From NCBI GenBank assembly GCA_026991605.1, contig JALXBG010000147.1, positions 1 through 38,414 of the forward strand: DNA of 38,414 nucleotides. Direction: 5' to 3'. The notes under the pieces were generated by a model, which was given only the letters and a program-made list of their open reading frames with translations, had not been told where the DNA came from and made no database searches. The stretch comes from Sulfurovum sp. Lineage in GTDB: Bacteria; Campylobacterota; Campylobacteria; Campylobacterales; Sulfurovaceae. Position numbers and translations under genes: made by a program. Below are positions 28,471 to 36,600 of the stretch, one piece after another (position 1 is the first letter of the stretch; every line of letters starts with the position of its first letter).

Positions 28471-28712
28471 TGTATTATGTCTATATTGTTGAGTGTGCAG
28501 ATAAGACACTCTATACAGGTATAGCAATAGAGCTAGAACGCAGAGTAGAAGAACATAACAACTCAGAAAAAGGTGCCAAATACACCCGTGTAAGACGCCC
28601 TGTAAAACTTGTTTACAGTGAAGAATACCCCGATAGAAGTACAGCTTCTAAACGGGAGTATGAGATAAAAAAGAAGATGAATAGGGCAGAGAAGTTAGCG
28701 TTGATTGGCTAA
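28470..28712 (+). CDS. GIY-YIG nuclease-domain protein (YhbQ/UPF0213-like)
   Basis: The 80-residue single GIY-YIG domain reads YYVYIVECADKTLYTGIA, with the YVY...YTG form of the motif, R25 as the following conserved Arg, and E53 as candidate metal ligand. Stand-alone members are small structure-specific or RNA/DNA-acting nucleases of poorly known role. The start is coupled (TAATG) to the upstream unknown gene. Its end converges with the small Cys protein, overlapping by 4 bp. Confidence 0.88.
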   Translation: MYYVYIVECADKTLYTGIAIELERRVEEHNNSEKGAKYTRVRRPVKLVYSEEYPDRSTASKREYEIKKKMNRAEKLALIG

Positions 28713-28906
28713 AACTCAAACCCTCCGCCTTTACCTTTGCTCATCGAGTCATACACAGCTTTGATGTAGGCATCTCTCATCTCACACTCTAAAAGCTTCT
28801 CACACTTAAGACAGCTGCTTACTTGTTGCTCTGCTTGACAGGCTTCAAGTTCTGCTTTTTTGTGGGTGAGGGCGATTTGCCATTCATCTAGGACTTGTTC
28901 AGACAT
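28709..28906 (-). CDS. Small cysteine-containing protein, conserved in epsilonproteobacteria
   Basis: The 65-residue product contains C23, a CLKC pair at 32-35 and C41, so it may bind a metal. The first two thirds look helical and the end is Gly-rich. The start is coupled to the fbp stop (TAATG). The position between metG and fbp matches a small hypothetical gene (Cj0839c, from memory) in Campylobacter jejuni. Function unknown. Confidence 0.7.
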   Translation of the reverse strand: MSEQVLDEWQIALTHKKAELEACQAEQQVSSCLKCEKLLECEMRDAYIKAVYDSMSKGKGGGFEF

Positions 28907-29757
28907 TAGTTTTTGATACCATACGCTTTTTTAAGAGCTTCTACCTCATAGTTAGAGCCAAAGAAACATGGGCTTGTGTCATGTGGGTGAGAAGGAACAA
29001 GTTCCATGAGTCTCAACCCTTTGTTGTTGATGGCTTGTCCACCTGCTTGCTCATACATAAAGGCAAAAGGGATGACCTCAAAAAGTTGTCTTAGTTTTCC
29101 ATTTGGCTTGTCTGAAGTGCCTGGGTAAGAGAAGAGTCCTCCCCCTTTGAGCATGATTTGGTGAAGGTCAGGCACCATTCCTCCAGAGTAACGTAGACGG
29201 TACCCCTCGGCAAATAGACTATCTACAAATGCTTTATGGTGTCTTTCCCAGTTTTGCTGTGTGCCTCCTGGTGCATTGAGTTTTCCTTTTCCTTGCATAG
29301 TAACGGAACCTATCTCTTTAAATTCACCACCCATCACACGTGAAAGCATAGGTGCTTCACCTTTGGTTGCAATCATAAGTTCTATACGAGGTCCATACAC
29401 AACATAGGCAGATGCTACAAGATTTTCAGCTTTAAGCTCACCTTCGTAGATACCGAAAATAGAACCTACTGAGAGGTTTACATCTACAAGGCTAGAACCA
29501 TCAAGTGGGTCATAACAGATGGTATATTTTCCACCCTCATTAAGCTCTAACACACCTTCTTTTTCTTCACTCACTAGGTTTTTTACTACAGCAACAGAAG
29601 CAAAAGCTTTTTCTATGATGATGTCTGACTGCACGTCTAGTTTGAGTTGGTCTTCGCCTGAAGAGTTTTCAGAGTCTGAGTAGCCTAAGTCTGAAGTTTT
29701 GATGGCATTGTCTATCTCAAAAGCAACGGCTTTGATGGTGTCAAAAATAGTAGTCAT
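28906..29757 (-). CDS. fbp: Fructose-1,6-bisphosphatase class I
   Basis: The 283-residue enzyme hydrolyses fructose 1,6-bisphosphate in gluconeogenesis or carbon fixation. The metal-binding signature YDPLDGSS is intact, followed by [14 protein letters not shown], and the substrate part has [20 protein letters not shown] and [15 protein letters not shown]. The protein is shorter than the typical 330 residues and lacks the N-terminal allosteric region. It lies between mobB and the small Cys gene with one-base spacing, so all three are cotranscribed. Confidence 0.95.
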   Translation of the reverse strand: MTTIFDTIKAVAFEIDNAIKTSDLGYSDSENSSGEDQLKLDVQSDIIIEKAFASVAVVKNLVSEEKEGVLELNEGGKYTICYDPLDGSSLVDVNLSVGSIFGIYEGELKAENLVASAYVVYGPRIELMIATKGEAPMLSRVMGGEFKEIGSVTMQGKGKLNAPGGTQQNWERHHKAFVDSLFAEGYRLRYSGGMVPDLHQIMLKGGGLFSYPGTSDKPNGKLRQLFEVIPFAFMYEQAGGQAINNKGLRLMELVPSHPHDTSPCFFGSNYEVEALKKAYGIKN

Positions 29758-29758
29758 T

Positions 29759-30256
29759 TTAAAGTTCCTTTGCGTGGGTGTCTATCCACTCTATGATTTG
29801 TGTTGTGTTGTTAAGGTCAAGTAGGGTGATGTGCTCTGGTATTTGGTAGTCTGAAAGATTGATGCTCTCATCGGTAGCGATGGCTTCAGAGCACGCAAAG
29901 TAGCTCTCGTCAATCTTGTTTCTAAAGATGGCGATACGTGGGAGTGGGAGTGTCTTGAGTCCTTCTACCAGTAAAATGTCAAAATCATTAATCATCGAAA
30001 CGATGTCATCAAGGGTTTTTTCACGTTGAGAGAAGTACGTTGTACGGGTGGGAGAGGTGATGACCACTTCGGCACCTGTTTTAGTGAACTTATCACTATC
30101 TTTACTCTCTGTGTCAAAGACAGCTTTATCTTTGGGATCATTTTTAATGATAGCAACTTTACGTCCCTCTATTAATGTTTTAGCCACTTTCTCAACAAGT
30201 GTAGTTTTCCCACTGTTGGATGGACCAGTAAATGCTACAGCAAATCTTTTTTTCAC
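29759..30256 (-). CDS. mobB: MobB, molybdopterin-guanine dinucleotide biosynthesis adaptor
   Basis: The 165-residue P-loop GTPase has GPSNSGKT at 11-18. It supports attachment of GMP to molybdopterin. The window includes a nitrate assimilation module that would need this cofactor, though mobB lies in the housekeeping block. The stop is one base before the fbp start. Confidence 0.92.
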   Translation of the reverse strand: MKKRFAVAFTGPSNSGKTTLVEKVAKTLIEGRKVAIIKNDPKDKAVFDTESKDSDKFTKTGAEVVITSPTRTTYFSQREKTLDDIVSMINDFDILLVEGLKTLPLPRIAIFRNKIDESYFACSEAIATDESINLSDYQIPEHITLLDLNNTTQIIEWIDTHAKEL

Positions 30257-30403
30257 GTATACCCTTTTGTAACTATTGGAGAAATTATACTTAAAAGTTT
30301 ATTGAATGTATGTTAAAATGATTGTAGGGTACCTCTAATCATATGTAATACTCACAATGGGTTTTTTAAATGATTATATGTGTCCTTAATTAAAGGAGTG
30401 TGT

Positions 30404-30940
30404 ATGGTAAGATTATTTTTGGGATTGTGTGTCGTGGCACTCCTTGTTGGATGTTCATCAAAAGAAGAACAAAGTTTACTTCAATCTTATGCTCAAAAAA
30501 CACAATATCATAAACATTTGCAATACACTGAAAAAGCAGAATTATTTGAAGGTGATGATTCAAAGATTATTGTTACTGCTACGTATCTTTTTGTACCAAA
30601 CTTTGAAAAAAAAGATAAGCGTCCAGAAAAATTTATTATAGGTGTGGCATTTGATGATCCAGATGCAAATAGTATTGCTTTTAAGAATGAAAGTTCAGAT
30701 GGAAATTATACATTAACACTAAATAATAAGAGTGCAACGAAAGTTGAAAAATTAGCATTTAATGACAAACGTTTAAAAGAGATATCGTTTGTCACAGAAT
30801 GGGGTGAGTACTATGAGGTAACTTTCCCTCATATAAACAGTAAACGTTTCTCATTGATTTTAAAGCATCCAAAGTATGGGATAAAGAAACTTCCTTTTGC
30901 TAAAGTAGCAAAATTTGTCTATACTAAAAAAGGATTTTAA
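30404..30940 (+). CDS. Putative lipoprotein
   Basis: I chose the ATG at 30404, after AAAGGAG, because it gives a lipobox signal (MVRLFLGLCVVALLVGC); an ATG at 30380 lacks support. The mature protein is about 162 residues, beta-rich and basic, with no recognised domain. The position opposite slt matches the Campylobacter gene Cj0842 from memory. It is the only plus-strand gene within the block and converges with slt, 2 bp apart. Confidence 0.8.
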   Translation: MVRLFLGLCVVALLVGCSSKEEQSLLQSYAQKTQYHKHLQYTEKAELFEGDDSKIIVTATYLFVPNFEKKDKRPEKFIIGVAFDDPDANSIAFKNESSDGNYTLTLNNKSATKVEKLAFNDKRLKEISFVTEWGEYYEVTFPHINSKRFSLILKHPKYGIKKLPFAKVAKFVYTKKGF

Positions 30941-30942
30941 CC

Positions 30943-32211
30943 TTATTTCCTAAACTTATCTGTCTTCTCGGGAGTTGCGAGTGTCTTGAGTAGAGGAAAG
31001 ATACGGGTTTTTACCCCTAACTTATTCATATAAATCACATAGTTTGCCAACACTTTTTTACCATATTCACGTGCTTCTACATTTTTCATCGTTTCCATAC
31101 TCATATAAGGCTCGTAATGTCCTTTTCTAAAGTGTTTAGGATTTTTAATGTGACGTCTCGTAAAGCCTATACCGGCATTGTATGCATACGCGATAAAGAG
31201 AGGGTGGTGTAGGTATTTATTCAAATAGTCTAAATGGTAATCTGCATATTCGATGGCTTTGTAAGGGTCAAACATATCATCAAGGTCTATTTTCTGTCCT
31301 TTCTGTTTTGCGACATGCTTTACTAAAAAAGGCATAAACTGCATCATCCCCAAGGCAAAAGAACGTGAAACTGAAGCAGGTACAAAGCGGCTTTCTTGGC
31401 GGGCTATAGCATAGATGAGCGCTTGTCTCTCTTTGGGCATTTTTTTCATGGCATCTCTGTAAGGCATAGGAAAATAAGACTCTTGAAAGTGAGAGGCTTT
31501 TGCTTTGAGGTAGGTATAGACACCGATACACTCTTGTGATTTATGCTCATCTGCCAAATCATTCAAATCACATCCTGCTTTCATCTGATGTTTGACTTTT
31601 GCCCAGGCAATAGGGTCTTTAATGTCATATCCACGGGTTTTACTTCGCCAAAGTGATTCGGTAATGGTTTTAGGGTATCTTGCATTCATAGTATCTGCTG
31701 CCATAAGTGTATAGATGTTGACATGGTGACTTTGGCGTAATGCTTTAATGTATATTTTTCTTTTGGTACTTAGATAGAGCCAAAAAAGTGACTTGTCTAC
31801 ATCATAGCGTTTTTTGTAAAGACGGCGTGCAAGGTCAAAATATCCGGAAGCCTGTTTGGCTTTACCTTGCTGCATAAGTGCCAGCCCATGCTTAAAACTC
31901 TTGTTTGCCTTACTGCGTGCTCTCCAACTGTTGTCTACATGTCCACTTCTTTTTATCTTTGGAAGTTTGGCATTGAGTCCAGTTTTGGCTCTGTAGGCAG
32001 TACGCAGTTTTTTGTTCAGATGGCTCGCTTCATAGATGATGTTTTTTGCTTCTATTTTGGTGGTACTTTTTTGTAACAACAAACGCCAAATGTAGTAGTC
32101 TTTCTCAACACTTTTTGGCATATGATGCACTTGCCAATAGGTAAAGGTTTTGGCTTCTACGGTAGTACATAATAACGCTATAACAGTAACAAAAAGCAGG
32201 ACAATACGCAT
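30943..32211 (-). CDS. slt: Soluble lytic murein transglycosylase
   Basis: The 422-residue protein has a signal peptide (about 1-20). A helical superhelix-like N-terminal part is followed by a Slt-type domain: catalytic E273 in AIARQESRF, then SFALGMMQFMPF and AYNAG. It cleaves glycan strands in the periplasm, giving 1,6-anhydro ends. It is shorter than E. coli Slt70, as usual in this class. The yggT gene lies 7 bp upstream in the same operon. Confidence 0.93.
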   Translation of the reverse strand: MRIVLLFVTVIALLCTTVEAKTFTYWQVHHMPKSVEKDYYIWRLLLQKSTTKIEAKNIIYEASHLNKKLRTAYRAKTGLNAKLPKIKRSGHVDNSWRARSKANKSFKHGLALMQQGKAKQASGYFDLARRLYKKRYDVDKSLFWLYLSTKRKIYIKALRQSHHVNIYTLMAADTMNARYPKTITESLWRSKTRGYDIKDPIAWAKVKHQMKAGCDLNDLADEHKSQECIGVYTYLKAKASHFQESYFPMPYRDAMKKMPKERQALIYAIARQESRFVPASVSRSFALGMMQFMPFLVKHVAKQKGQKIDLDDMFDPYKAIEYADYHLDYLNKYLHHPLFIAYAYNAGIGFTRRHIKNPKHFRKGHYEPYMSMETMKNVEAREYGKKVLANYVIYMNKLGVKTRIFPLLKTLATPEKTDKFRK

Positions 32212-32218
32212 CTATGGC

Positions 32219-32485
32219 TTATCCGAAAAGTATATTTCTAATGATAATATCGATAAATTGTAACCCAAAGATAATCACTAAAGGTGATAAATCTATCCCC
32301 GACATGACGACAAAAGGTAACTTCTTACGTATAAATGCAAATACAGGTTCAGTCAAGCGGTAGAGTACTTGCACAATAGGGTTGTTGGGGTCAGGGCGTA
32401 CAAAGCTCAAAAATGAGGCGATGATAATAATCCAGATGTAAAGTGTAGCGATACCTCGTAGTAGTCCGTAAAGTTCATAAATCAT
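32219..32485 (-). CDS. YggT family membrane protein
   Basis: The 88 residues have two hydrophobic segments (about 10-28 and 66-84) and the family signature FVRPDPNNPIVQVLYRLTEPVF. YggT proteins are linked to osmotic stress or cell-division-related roles, not well defined. Its start overlaps the gltX stop by 4 bp. Confidence 0.88.
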   Translation of the reverse strand: MIYELYGLLRGIATLYIWIIIIASFLSFVRPDPNNPIVQVLYRLTEPVFAFIRKKLPFVVMSGIDLSPLVIIFGLQFIDIIIRNILFG

Positions 32486-33741
32486 GATGCAATCTCCAAT
32501 ATGTAAGGTTTAATGTATGGGTAAATAGCTGAAAGTTCAGGTCCATGCTCTGTACCCGTGAGTAATAGTCTAAGTGCTTTAAAAAAATCTTGACCTGTAA
32601 GTCCCGTCTTTTTGAGTAGATATGCTTCAAAGGTAGCGTAATCATGGAACATAGGAGCATCTTGTATAAGTGTCTCCATGGTACGCATTTGATTCGCCCA
32701 TTTGCCTTCAAAGTTTTTGGGGCTAAAGATAGATTCGATAGCTAATCTCAACTCTTTGACTGTAGTTGCGTCTTCTAAGTAAAGTTTAGCCAGTTTTCCT
32801 ATGTCTGCATCGGCAAAGCCAAAGAGTGTTGAGAGTGCTTTATCATCCATATTTTTAAGGTGTTCACGGTTAATAAAACGTAATTTCTCAATGTCAAATG
32901 CCACAGCAGCGTTAGAAATATTTTCAACCTTAAACCATGCTATGGCTTCGGGGAGGGTAAATATCTCTTGTGGTGCATCAGCGTTGTTTAATATAGGTAT
33001 ACTTGGTAAAAGTAAGTAGTTGATAATCGCATCAGGAAGAAAGCCTTCTTCAAAGAGCCATTTTATAGAAAATGTATCATCATCATTGAGTAGTGTCGGT
33101 AGATGAGCATAGGTTGTCTCTTCTTCATAACCCAACGCTGTTTTAATGTGCTTTTGTCTTGCTGTACTAGCGAGATTTTTATCTTCTTGAATGAGATACG
33201 TAACACCTGAGAGCATATCATCACAGGCTGAGGCAAAGTCATGCGTAGGAGATGCATCTTGACGTAAGATGACAAAGGCGTCCACTTCATCAGGAGTAGC
33301 GCTAACTTCACCTTTTATAAGGTCATGGTAGACAATACATTCCGTAGGTTTTTTAATACGGAGTACAAAAGGCTCCCCTGACTCTTTTAACTTGCTATAT
33401 TCTGATGGCGCTTTCTTATCACAATGGGCTAAGCACTCTTCTTGGTTTTCATCACAGGTACAGACAAATGCTTTATCCTCTTCAAGAAGTTTAATAGCCA
33501 GTGTCTGGTGCATATGCAGGTGTTCACTTTGATGAAAAACACTATCATGCACAAGCGCAAACTTTTCTAAAATTTGCATGATTTCTGTGTCTTTACCTTC
33601 TACCATAGCTTCTTTATCTGTATCATCAATACGAATAGTGAAACCTTCATTACGTTGTTGTGAGACAAGGTAATTAAGTATAGCAATACGTAGGTCACCT
33701 ATATTCATATCATGAGTTGGTGACTGGGCAAATCTTAGCAT
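32482..33741 (-). CDS. gltX: Degenerate glutamyl-tRNA synthetase paralogue (GltX1 position)
   Basis: The 419-residue frame is uninterrupted and still follows the GluRS fold and C-terminal anticodon region. The catalytic landmarks are changed. The usual FAPSPTG..HIG is FAQSPTH..NIG (4-15). R(I)EDTD is RIDDTD (37-42). The usual RGEDH is I-QEDK (184-188), losing the arginine. The KMSKR loop is deleted: HLPTLLNDDDTFSIKWL (213-229) joins the flanks directly. It is therefore probably not an active GluRS, although it sits where Campylobacter carries gltX1. A functional GluRS must be elsewhere. Open reading and conserved flanks argue against recent decay. Confidence 0.85.
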   Translation of the reverse strand: MLRFAQSPTHDMNIGDLRIAILNYLVSQQRNEGFTIRIDDTDKEAMVEGKDTEIMQILEKFALVHDSVFHQSEHLHMHQTLAIKLLEEDKAFVCTCDENQEECLAHCDKKAPSEYSKLKESGEPFVLRIKKPTECIVYHDLIKGEVSATPDEVDAFVILRQDASPTHDFASACDDMLSGVTYLIQEDKNLASTARQKHIKTALGYEEETTYAHLPTLLNDDDTFSIKWLFEEGFLPDAIINYLLLPSIPILNNADAPQEIFTLPEAIAWFKVENISNAAVAFDIEKLRFINREHLKNMDDKALSTLFGFADADIGKLAKLYLEDATTVKELRLAIESIFSPKNFEGKWANQMRTMETLIQDAPMFHDYATFEAYLLKKTGLTGQDFFKALRLLLTGTEHGPELSAIYPYIKPYILEIAS

Positions 33742-33804
33742 GTGTTGAGCTCCAAAATATATTAATGCTATTATAGGATTATTTGCTGAAGGGAACCTCT
33801 AACC

Positions 33805-33872
33805 CAACAAAGAGAAGCGTAGATGTAAGTCAAAATGCTACAAAATTGGCTACCCTATAGCTCTCTTTGTTG
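33805..33872. repeat. Inverted repeat in gltX-truA divergent spacer
   Basis: CAACAAAGAG (33805-33814) and CTCTTTGTTG (33863-33872) are perfect 10-bp inverted arms 48 bp apart. Pairing can extend inward through AGC/GCT and TAG/CTA with one small bulge. Flanking bases are also similar (AACCTCTAACC versus AACCTAACC). It could be an operator, an RNA leader structure, or a decayed repeat. Confidence 0.5.
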
Positions 33873-33900
33873 AAACCTAACCGTATAAAAGGATATACCT

Positions 33901-34677
33901 ATGTACCATCATCGCCTCATAGTTTCATACAAAGGCACACACTACTATGGTTGGCAAGACATAGGTGAAGGCAAAGAAAAGCCTACCATACAGGCAAGCA
34001 TCAACGAAGTACTACAAAAAATTTGTAAATCCAAAGACTGTACCATAGCCACAGCAAGCAGAACAGATGCAGGTGTACATGCACAAGGACAGGTGATAAA
34101 AGTCAGCATCCCCTTAGTCATAGACTCAAGTAAACTTCTCCTTGGCATGAACTCTCTTCTACCCCATGATATACGCATTTTACTCTGCGAAGCCTCTACC
34201 CTAGCATTTAACCCAAACAAAGACTCTAAAAGTAAAGAGTACCACTACTACTTTTGCATAAACAGCATCCACAACCCCATGCTTAACGACACCATTGCAC
34301 ATATCCCATTCAATGGTTCAATCCCACTTGATACAGCACTCATACAAGAAGCATGTAAACGCTTCGTTGGAGAACATGACTTTTATAGTTTTGCCAAACG
34401 AGATACTACTATGACTTCAACTTTTCGGACTATTGTGAGTTGTGAGATAGTAAAAATCCAACCCAAAGTCTTTGGCAATGACGTTTACTGTCTTAAAATA
34501 GTGGGAGAGGGATTTTTGAGATACATGGTTCGGTATATTGCTGGTGCTTTGTTTGCGTTGGGAAGAAATGAGATTAGCCTGGATGATATTGGCGATGCGT
34601 TAGAAAATCATAAAGAGGAAAAGCTTAGTGCTAGAGTGAAGTCTCGTGGGTTGCATTTGATTGAGGTTTGTTACTAG
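33901..34677 (+). CDS. truA: tRNA pseudouridine synthase TruA
   Basis: The 258 residues match the full length of TruA, which makes pseudouridine at positions 38-40 of the anticodon arm. The catalytic aspartate is D56 in ASRTDAGVHA. Other marks are YKGTHYYGWQ, KEYHYYF, FVGEHDFYSFAK and GEGFLRYMVRYIAGAL. It is divergent from gltX; the ATG follows AAAGGATA. Confidence 0.95.
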   Translation: MYHHRLIVSYKGTHYYGWQDIGEGKEKPTIQASINEVLQKICKSKDCTIATASRTDAGVHAQGQVIKVSIPLVIDSSKLLLGMNSLLPHDIRILLCEASTLAFNPNKDSKSKEYHYYFCINSIHNPMLNDTIAHIPFNGSIPLDTALIQEACKRFVGEHDFYSFAKRDTTMTSTFRTIVSCEIVKIQPKVFGNDVYCLKIVGEGFLRYMVRYIAGALFALGRNEISLDDIGDALENHKEEKLSARVKSRGLHLIEVCY

Positions 34678-34699
34678 GGTTCAACGTGATTGAATGTGT

Positions 34700-34829
34700 G
34701 CAGGACATTATTAATTATTATAATACTATGCGTAAGAAGCAAAATATGAAAATTCTACCCCTTTTCATAAATAATAAGACATATTTGATATACTCTTAAT
34801 AATGAAATATTGTAATAGCAGGACATTAT
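34700..34829. repeat. 12-bp direct repeat bounding an AT-rich segment downstream of truA
   Basis: GCAGGACATTAT occurs at 34700-34711 and 34818-34829. The 106 bases between are AT-rich with no open frame of note. The arrangement could be a duplicated border from an old insertion next to the RES gene, but no terminal inverted repeats are visible. Confidence 0.45.
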
Positions 34830-34849
34830 GTTCGGTTAATAAATAGTTG

Positions 34850-34905
34850 TTCGAATGCTTCGCATTGGAATAACGGGGAGATGGGTTAAAGACCACGCCC
34901 GTTAT
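34850..34905. promoter_or_regulatory. Tandem hairpins at the RES gene start, the second covering the start codon
   Basis: The first hairpin, 34850-34870, is TTC.AATGC with loop TTC and GCATT.GAA. The second has perfect 8-bp arms ATAACGGG (34870-34877) and CCCGTTAT (34898-34905), and the right arm includes the first two bases of the ATG at 34904. No Shine-Dalgarno precedes that ATG. The pair could control translation or mark an insertion border. It resembles integron sites only loosely. Confidence 0.45.
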
Positions 34906-35974
34906 GTTAAAAAAAGGATACACTATCTCTAAAAAGAATTCTCTTTGCTCTGATTGTTTTCAAGATGAAGGCTTAAAATTACATTCATTGAAAATTGGTA
35001 TTAACAATAAAGAAAGATGTGATAATTGCCATAGTATGTCAGGATATAAATTAAATGATGAGTTATTGTGGAAGCTTTCATATGATTTTTTTGTAAAAGG
35101 TACTTTACATAAAGTAGATTATGGTGCTGCTCCCGTTATACAATGTAATGACAAAAGAGAAACAGAAATTACTGTTTCATTAAAACTCTCAAAAGATATT
35201 AATTTAATTGAAAAAATAATTAAAATTGGTTTTTTTTATTATGGACCAAGACTTTGGATGCTAGGAGAAATAGAACCTTTAAAAGAGTTAATTAATAAAA
35301 AAACTAGAAATAATATAATTCAAAAAATTATACAAGCATATCCTATAAAAACTTTATGTCAAAATGATAAATTTTATAGATTGAGAATTAATCCAATCAA
35401 AGAATCTAATCATGATGAATATGATAGCCCACCAAAAGAGTTTCTTAAAAGTGGTAGATTTGATTCAAAAAAACTCCCAATTTTATATGCTTCACAAGAC
35501 GTAGAAGTTTGTATTCATGAATGTAGAGTTACAGTTGAAGATGAATTATATTTAGCAACTTTAGTACCTAGTAAAACTCTAAAATTATTAGATTTAACAG
35601 AAATTGTAGAAGACAATGAATCTGAATTTGAAAGTTTAGATTTAGCTATACATATGTTGTTTTATGCAGGAAAATATTCATATAATATCTCAAGGAATAT
35701 TGCCAAAGTATTATAAAAACAAAGTTTTGATGGTATTATTTATCCATCTTATTTTTCAGTAATGAGAACTGGTGCAATGCCTTTTGATACTGTATATGGT
35801 ATTTCAATACGAAAAATTGCAATATTGAAAAATCATGCTAAATCTCAAGTTATTCCAAATATAGCTTTATTTGGAAGACCAGTTAAAGAAAAAAAAGTAA
35901 TTGTTTCAAATATTAATAAGTTAATATTGAACAAAATTAATTATGATTTTGGTTTTGGGCCAATTGAATATTAA
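34904..35974 (+). pseudogene. RES-domain toxin-like protein with N-terminal zinc motifs, interrupted by in-frame stop
   Basis: The frame runs from the ATG at 34904 to a TAA at 35714-35716. It resumes in the same frame without any shift to the TAA at 35972-35974, 355 residues plus the stop in all. The N-terminus has zinc-type pairs (CSDC and CDNC), as in HEPN/RES N-terminal domains. The rest is a RES domain: SGRFDSKKLPILYASQDVEV, then after the stop FDGIIYPSYFSVMRTG. RES proteins are NAD-degrading toxins usually paired with an Xre/DUF2384 antitoxin; none lies nearby. Base composition is much more AT-rich than that of truA or glnS, suggesting transfer. One substitution would restore the frame, so sequencing error or recent inactivation are both possible. 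Confidence 0.75.
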
Positions 35975-36050
35975 CTTAAAATATAATAAATACGAGGATA
36001 CCAATAATTTACCCTAGCGTGAAAATTACCGCTCACAATAACCGTTTCTT

Positions 36051-36152
36051 GTTCCTATGTTACCCGTGGAATGCATACTTCAAGTTAAACAACAAACAAA
36101 GTTCACATTCAGATCAAACTCTCGTATCAATTCCCACGCAAAGCATGAGAAT
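36051..36152. repeat. Decayed REP-like hairpin pair, family 3
   Basis: At 36130-36152, ATTCCCACGC, loop AAA, and GCATGAGAAT form a stem with two C-A mismatches, both explained by G-to-A changes from GCGTGGGAAT. At 36051-36078 a degraded copy reads GTTCC...CCCGTGGAATGCATAC. I recall this sequence type as an abundant intergenic repeat in several proteobacteria. It occupies the 350-base gap between the RES gene and the small membrane ORF. An open frame at 36019-36237 over it is a repeat translation, not a gene. Nothing else is seen in the gap. Confidence 0.6.
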
Positions 36153-36207
36153 TAATCAAAAAATATGTCAATATGCCATGTTTTTACCTCTAATCCAAAA
36201 ACTCTAT

Positions 36208-36213
36208 TATAAT
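36208..36213 (+). promoter_or_regulatory. Probable -10 element of the small membrane ORF transcript
   Basis: A perfect TATAAT predicts a transcript starting near 36219-36221, right on the ACGTACCCTT segment that is complementary to the downstream Shine-Dalgarno. No clear -35 is seen. Confidence 0.5.
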
Positions 36214-36324
36214 ACCACGTACCCTTTGTACAGTTAGGGTAGTGTTTTAACTTTTGTTCTATTTAGGGTTTGGGCTTGGCATATTTATATGTGGGTGGTA
36301 AAAATCTAGAATGAAGGGTACGTT

Positions 36325-36438
36325 ATGGAATTTATTTCAGTACTGGCACTTGTCATTTCTTTAGTGAAAGTCACTTTGATGTGGTTAAATTATCGAAATT
36401 GTACGAAAGCCAAAAAGAACACTGATTGCGATAAGTAA
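36325..36438 (+). CDS. Small hydrophobic membrane peptide (37 aa), type I toxin-like
   Basis: An ATG at 36325, with AAGGG 6 nt upstream, opens a 37-codon frame ending in TAA. The peptide has one hydrophobic helix (residues 2-21, ending with W20) followed by a basic, cysteine-containing tail (C26, C35). This shape fits small toxic membrane peptides of type I systems, though the sequence matches none I know. The Shine-Dalgarno 36314-36323 (AAGGGTACGT) is a perfect complement of 36217-36226, at the predicted 5' end. Its first 8 bases also complement 36480-36487, downstream. Such mutually exclusive 5'-3' pairing is a feature of hok- and aapA-type mRNAs. An antisense RNA is not demonstrated. Confidence 0.55.
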   Translation: MEFISVLALVISLVKVTLMWLNYRNCTKAKKNTDCDK

Positions 36439-36440
36439 TC

Positions 36441-36487
36441 ACACTAGGTTAGGAGAACGGGCATTCTCCTGACTTCAGTGTACCCTT
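36441..36487 (+). ncRNA. Structured 3' region with anti-Shine-Dalgarno segment
   Basis: AGGAGAA (36451-36457) pairs with TTCTCCT (36464-36470) around a 6-nt loop. An outer stem ACACT (36441-36445) pairs with AGTGT (36477-36481). GTACCCTT (36480-36487) follows and is complementary to the ORF's ribosome site. There is no T-run, so it is not a standard terminator. I read it as the 3' structure of the small ORF's mRNA. Confidence 0.45.
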
Positions 36488-36600
36488 TCCAAAATAATAC
36501 AACAATAATATTAAAGCAAAATAAAATAGATACTTTCCCTAAGATACGACAAGCACTAATTAGATAAAATACGCCATATATATATAAAGGTTACATTATC

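Noticed and set aside
33063-33311. 82-codon alternative frame within gltX, possible sign of a frameshift explaining the missing KMSKS loop
   Set aside because: I read the bases on both sides of the deletion and the gltX frame continues without shift; the alternative frame contains no KMSKS-like motif.
34845-34905. tRNA fragment, because of GTTCGAAT
   Set aside because: No acceptor or anticodon stem can be formed around it; the bases belong to a simple hairpin.
34850-34910. Integron attC site before the RES gene
   Set aside because: The paired arms flank only about 20 bases, too short for an attC, the right end does not match GTTRRRY, and no integrase or second site is present.
36019-36237. 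72-codon plus-strand frame
   Set aside because: It is a translation through the decayed REP-like repeat and runs into the promoter of the small ORF; no ribosome site.
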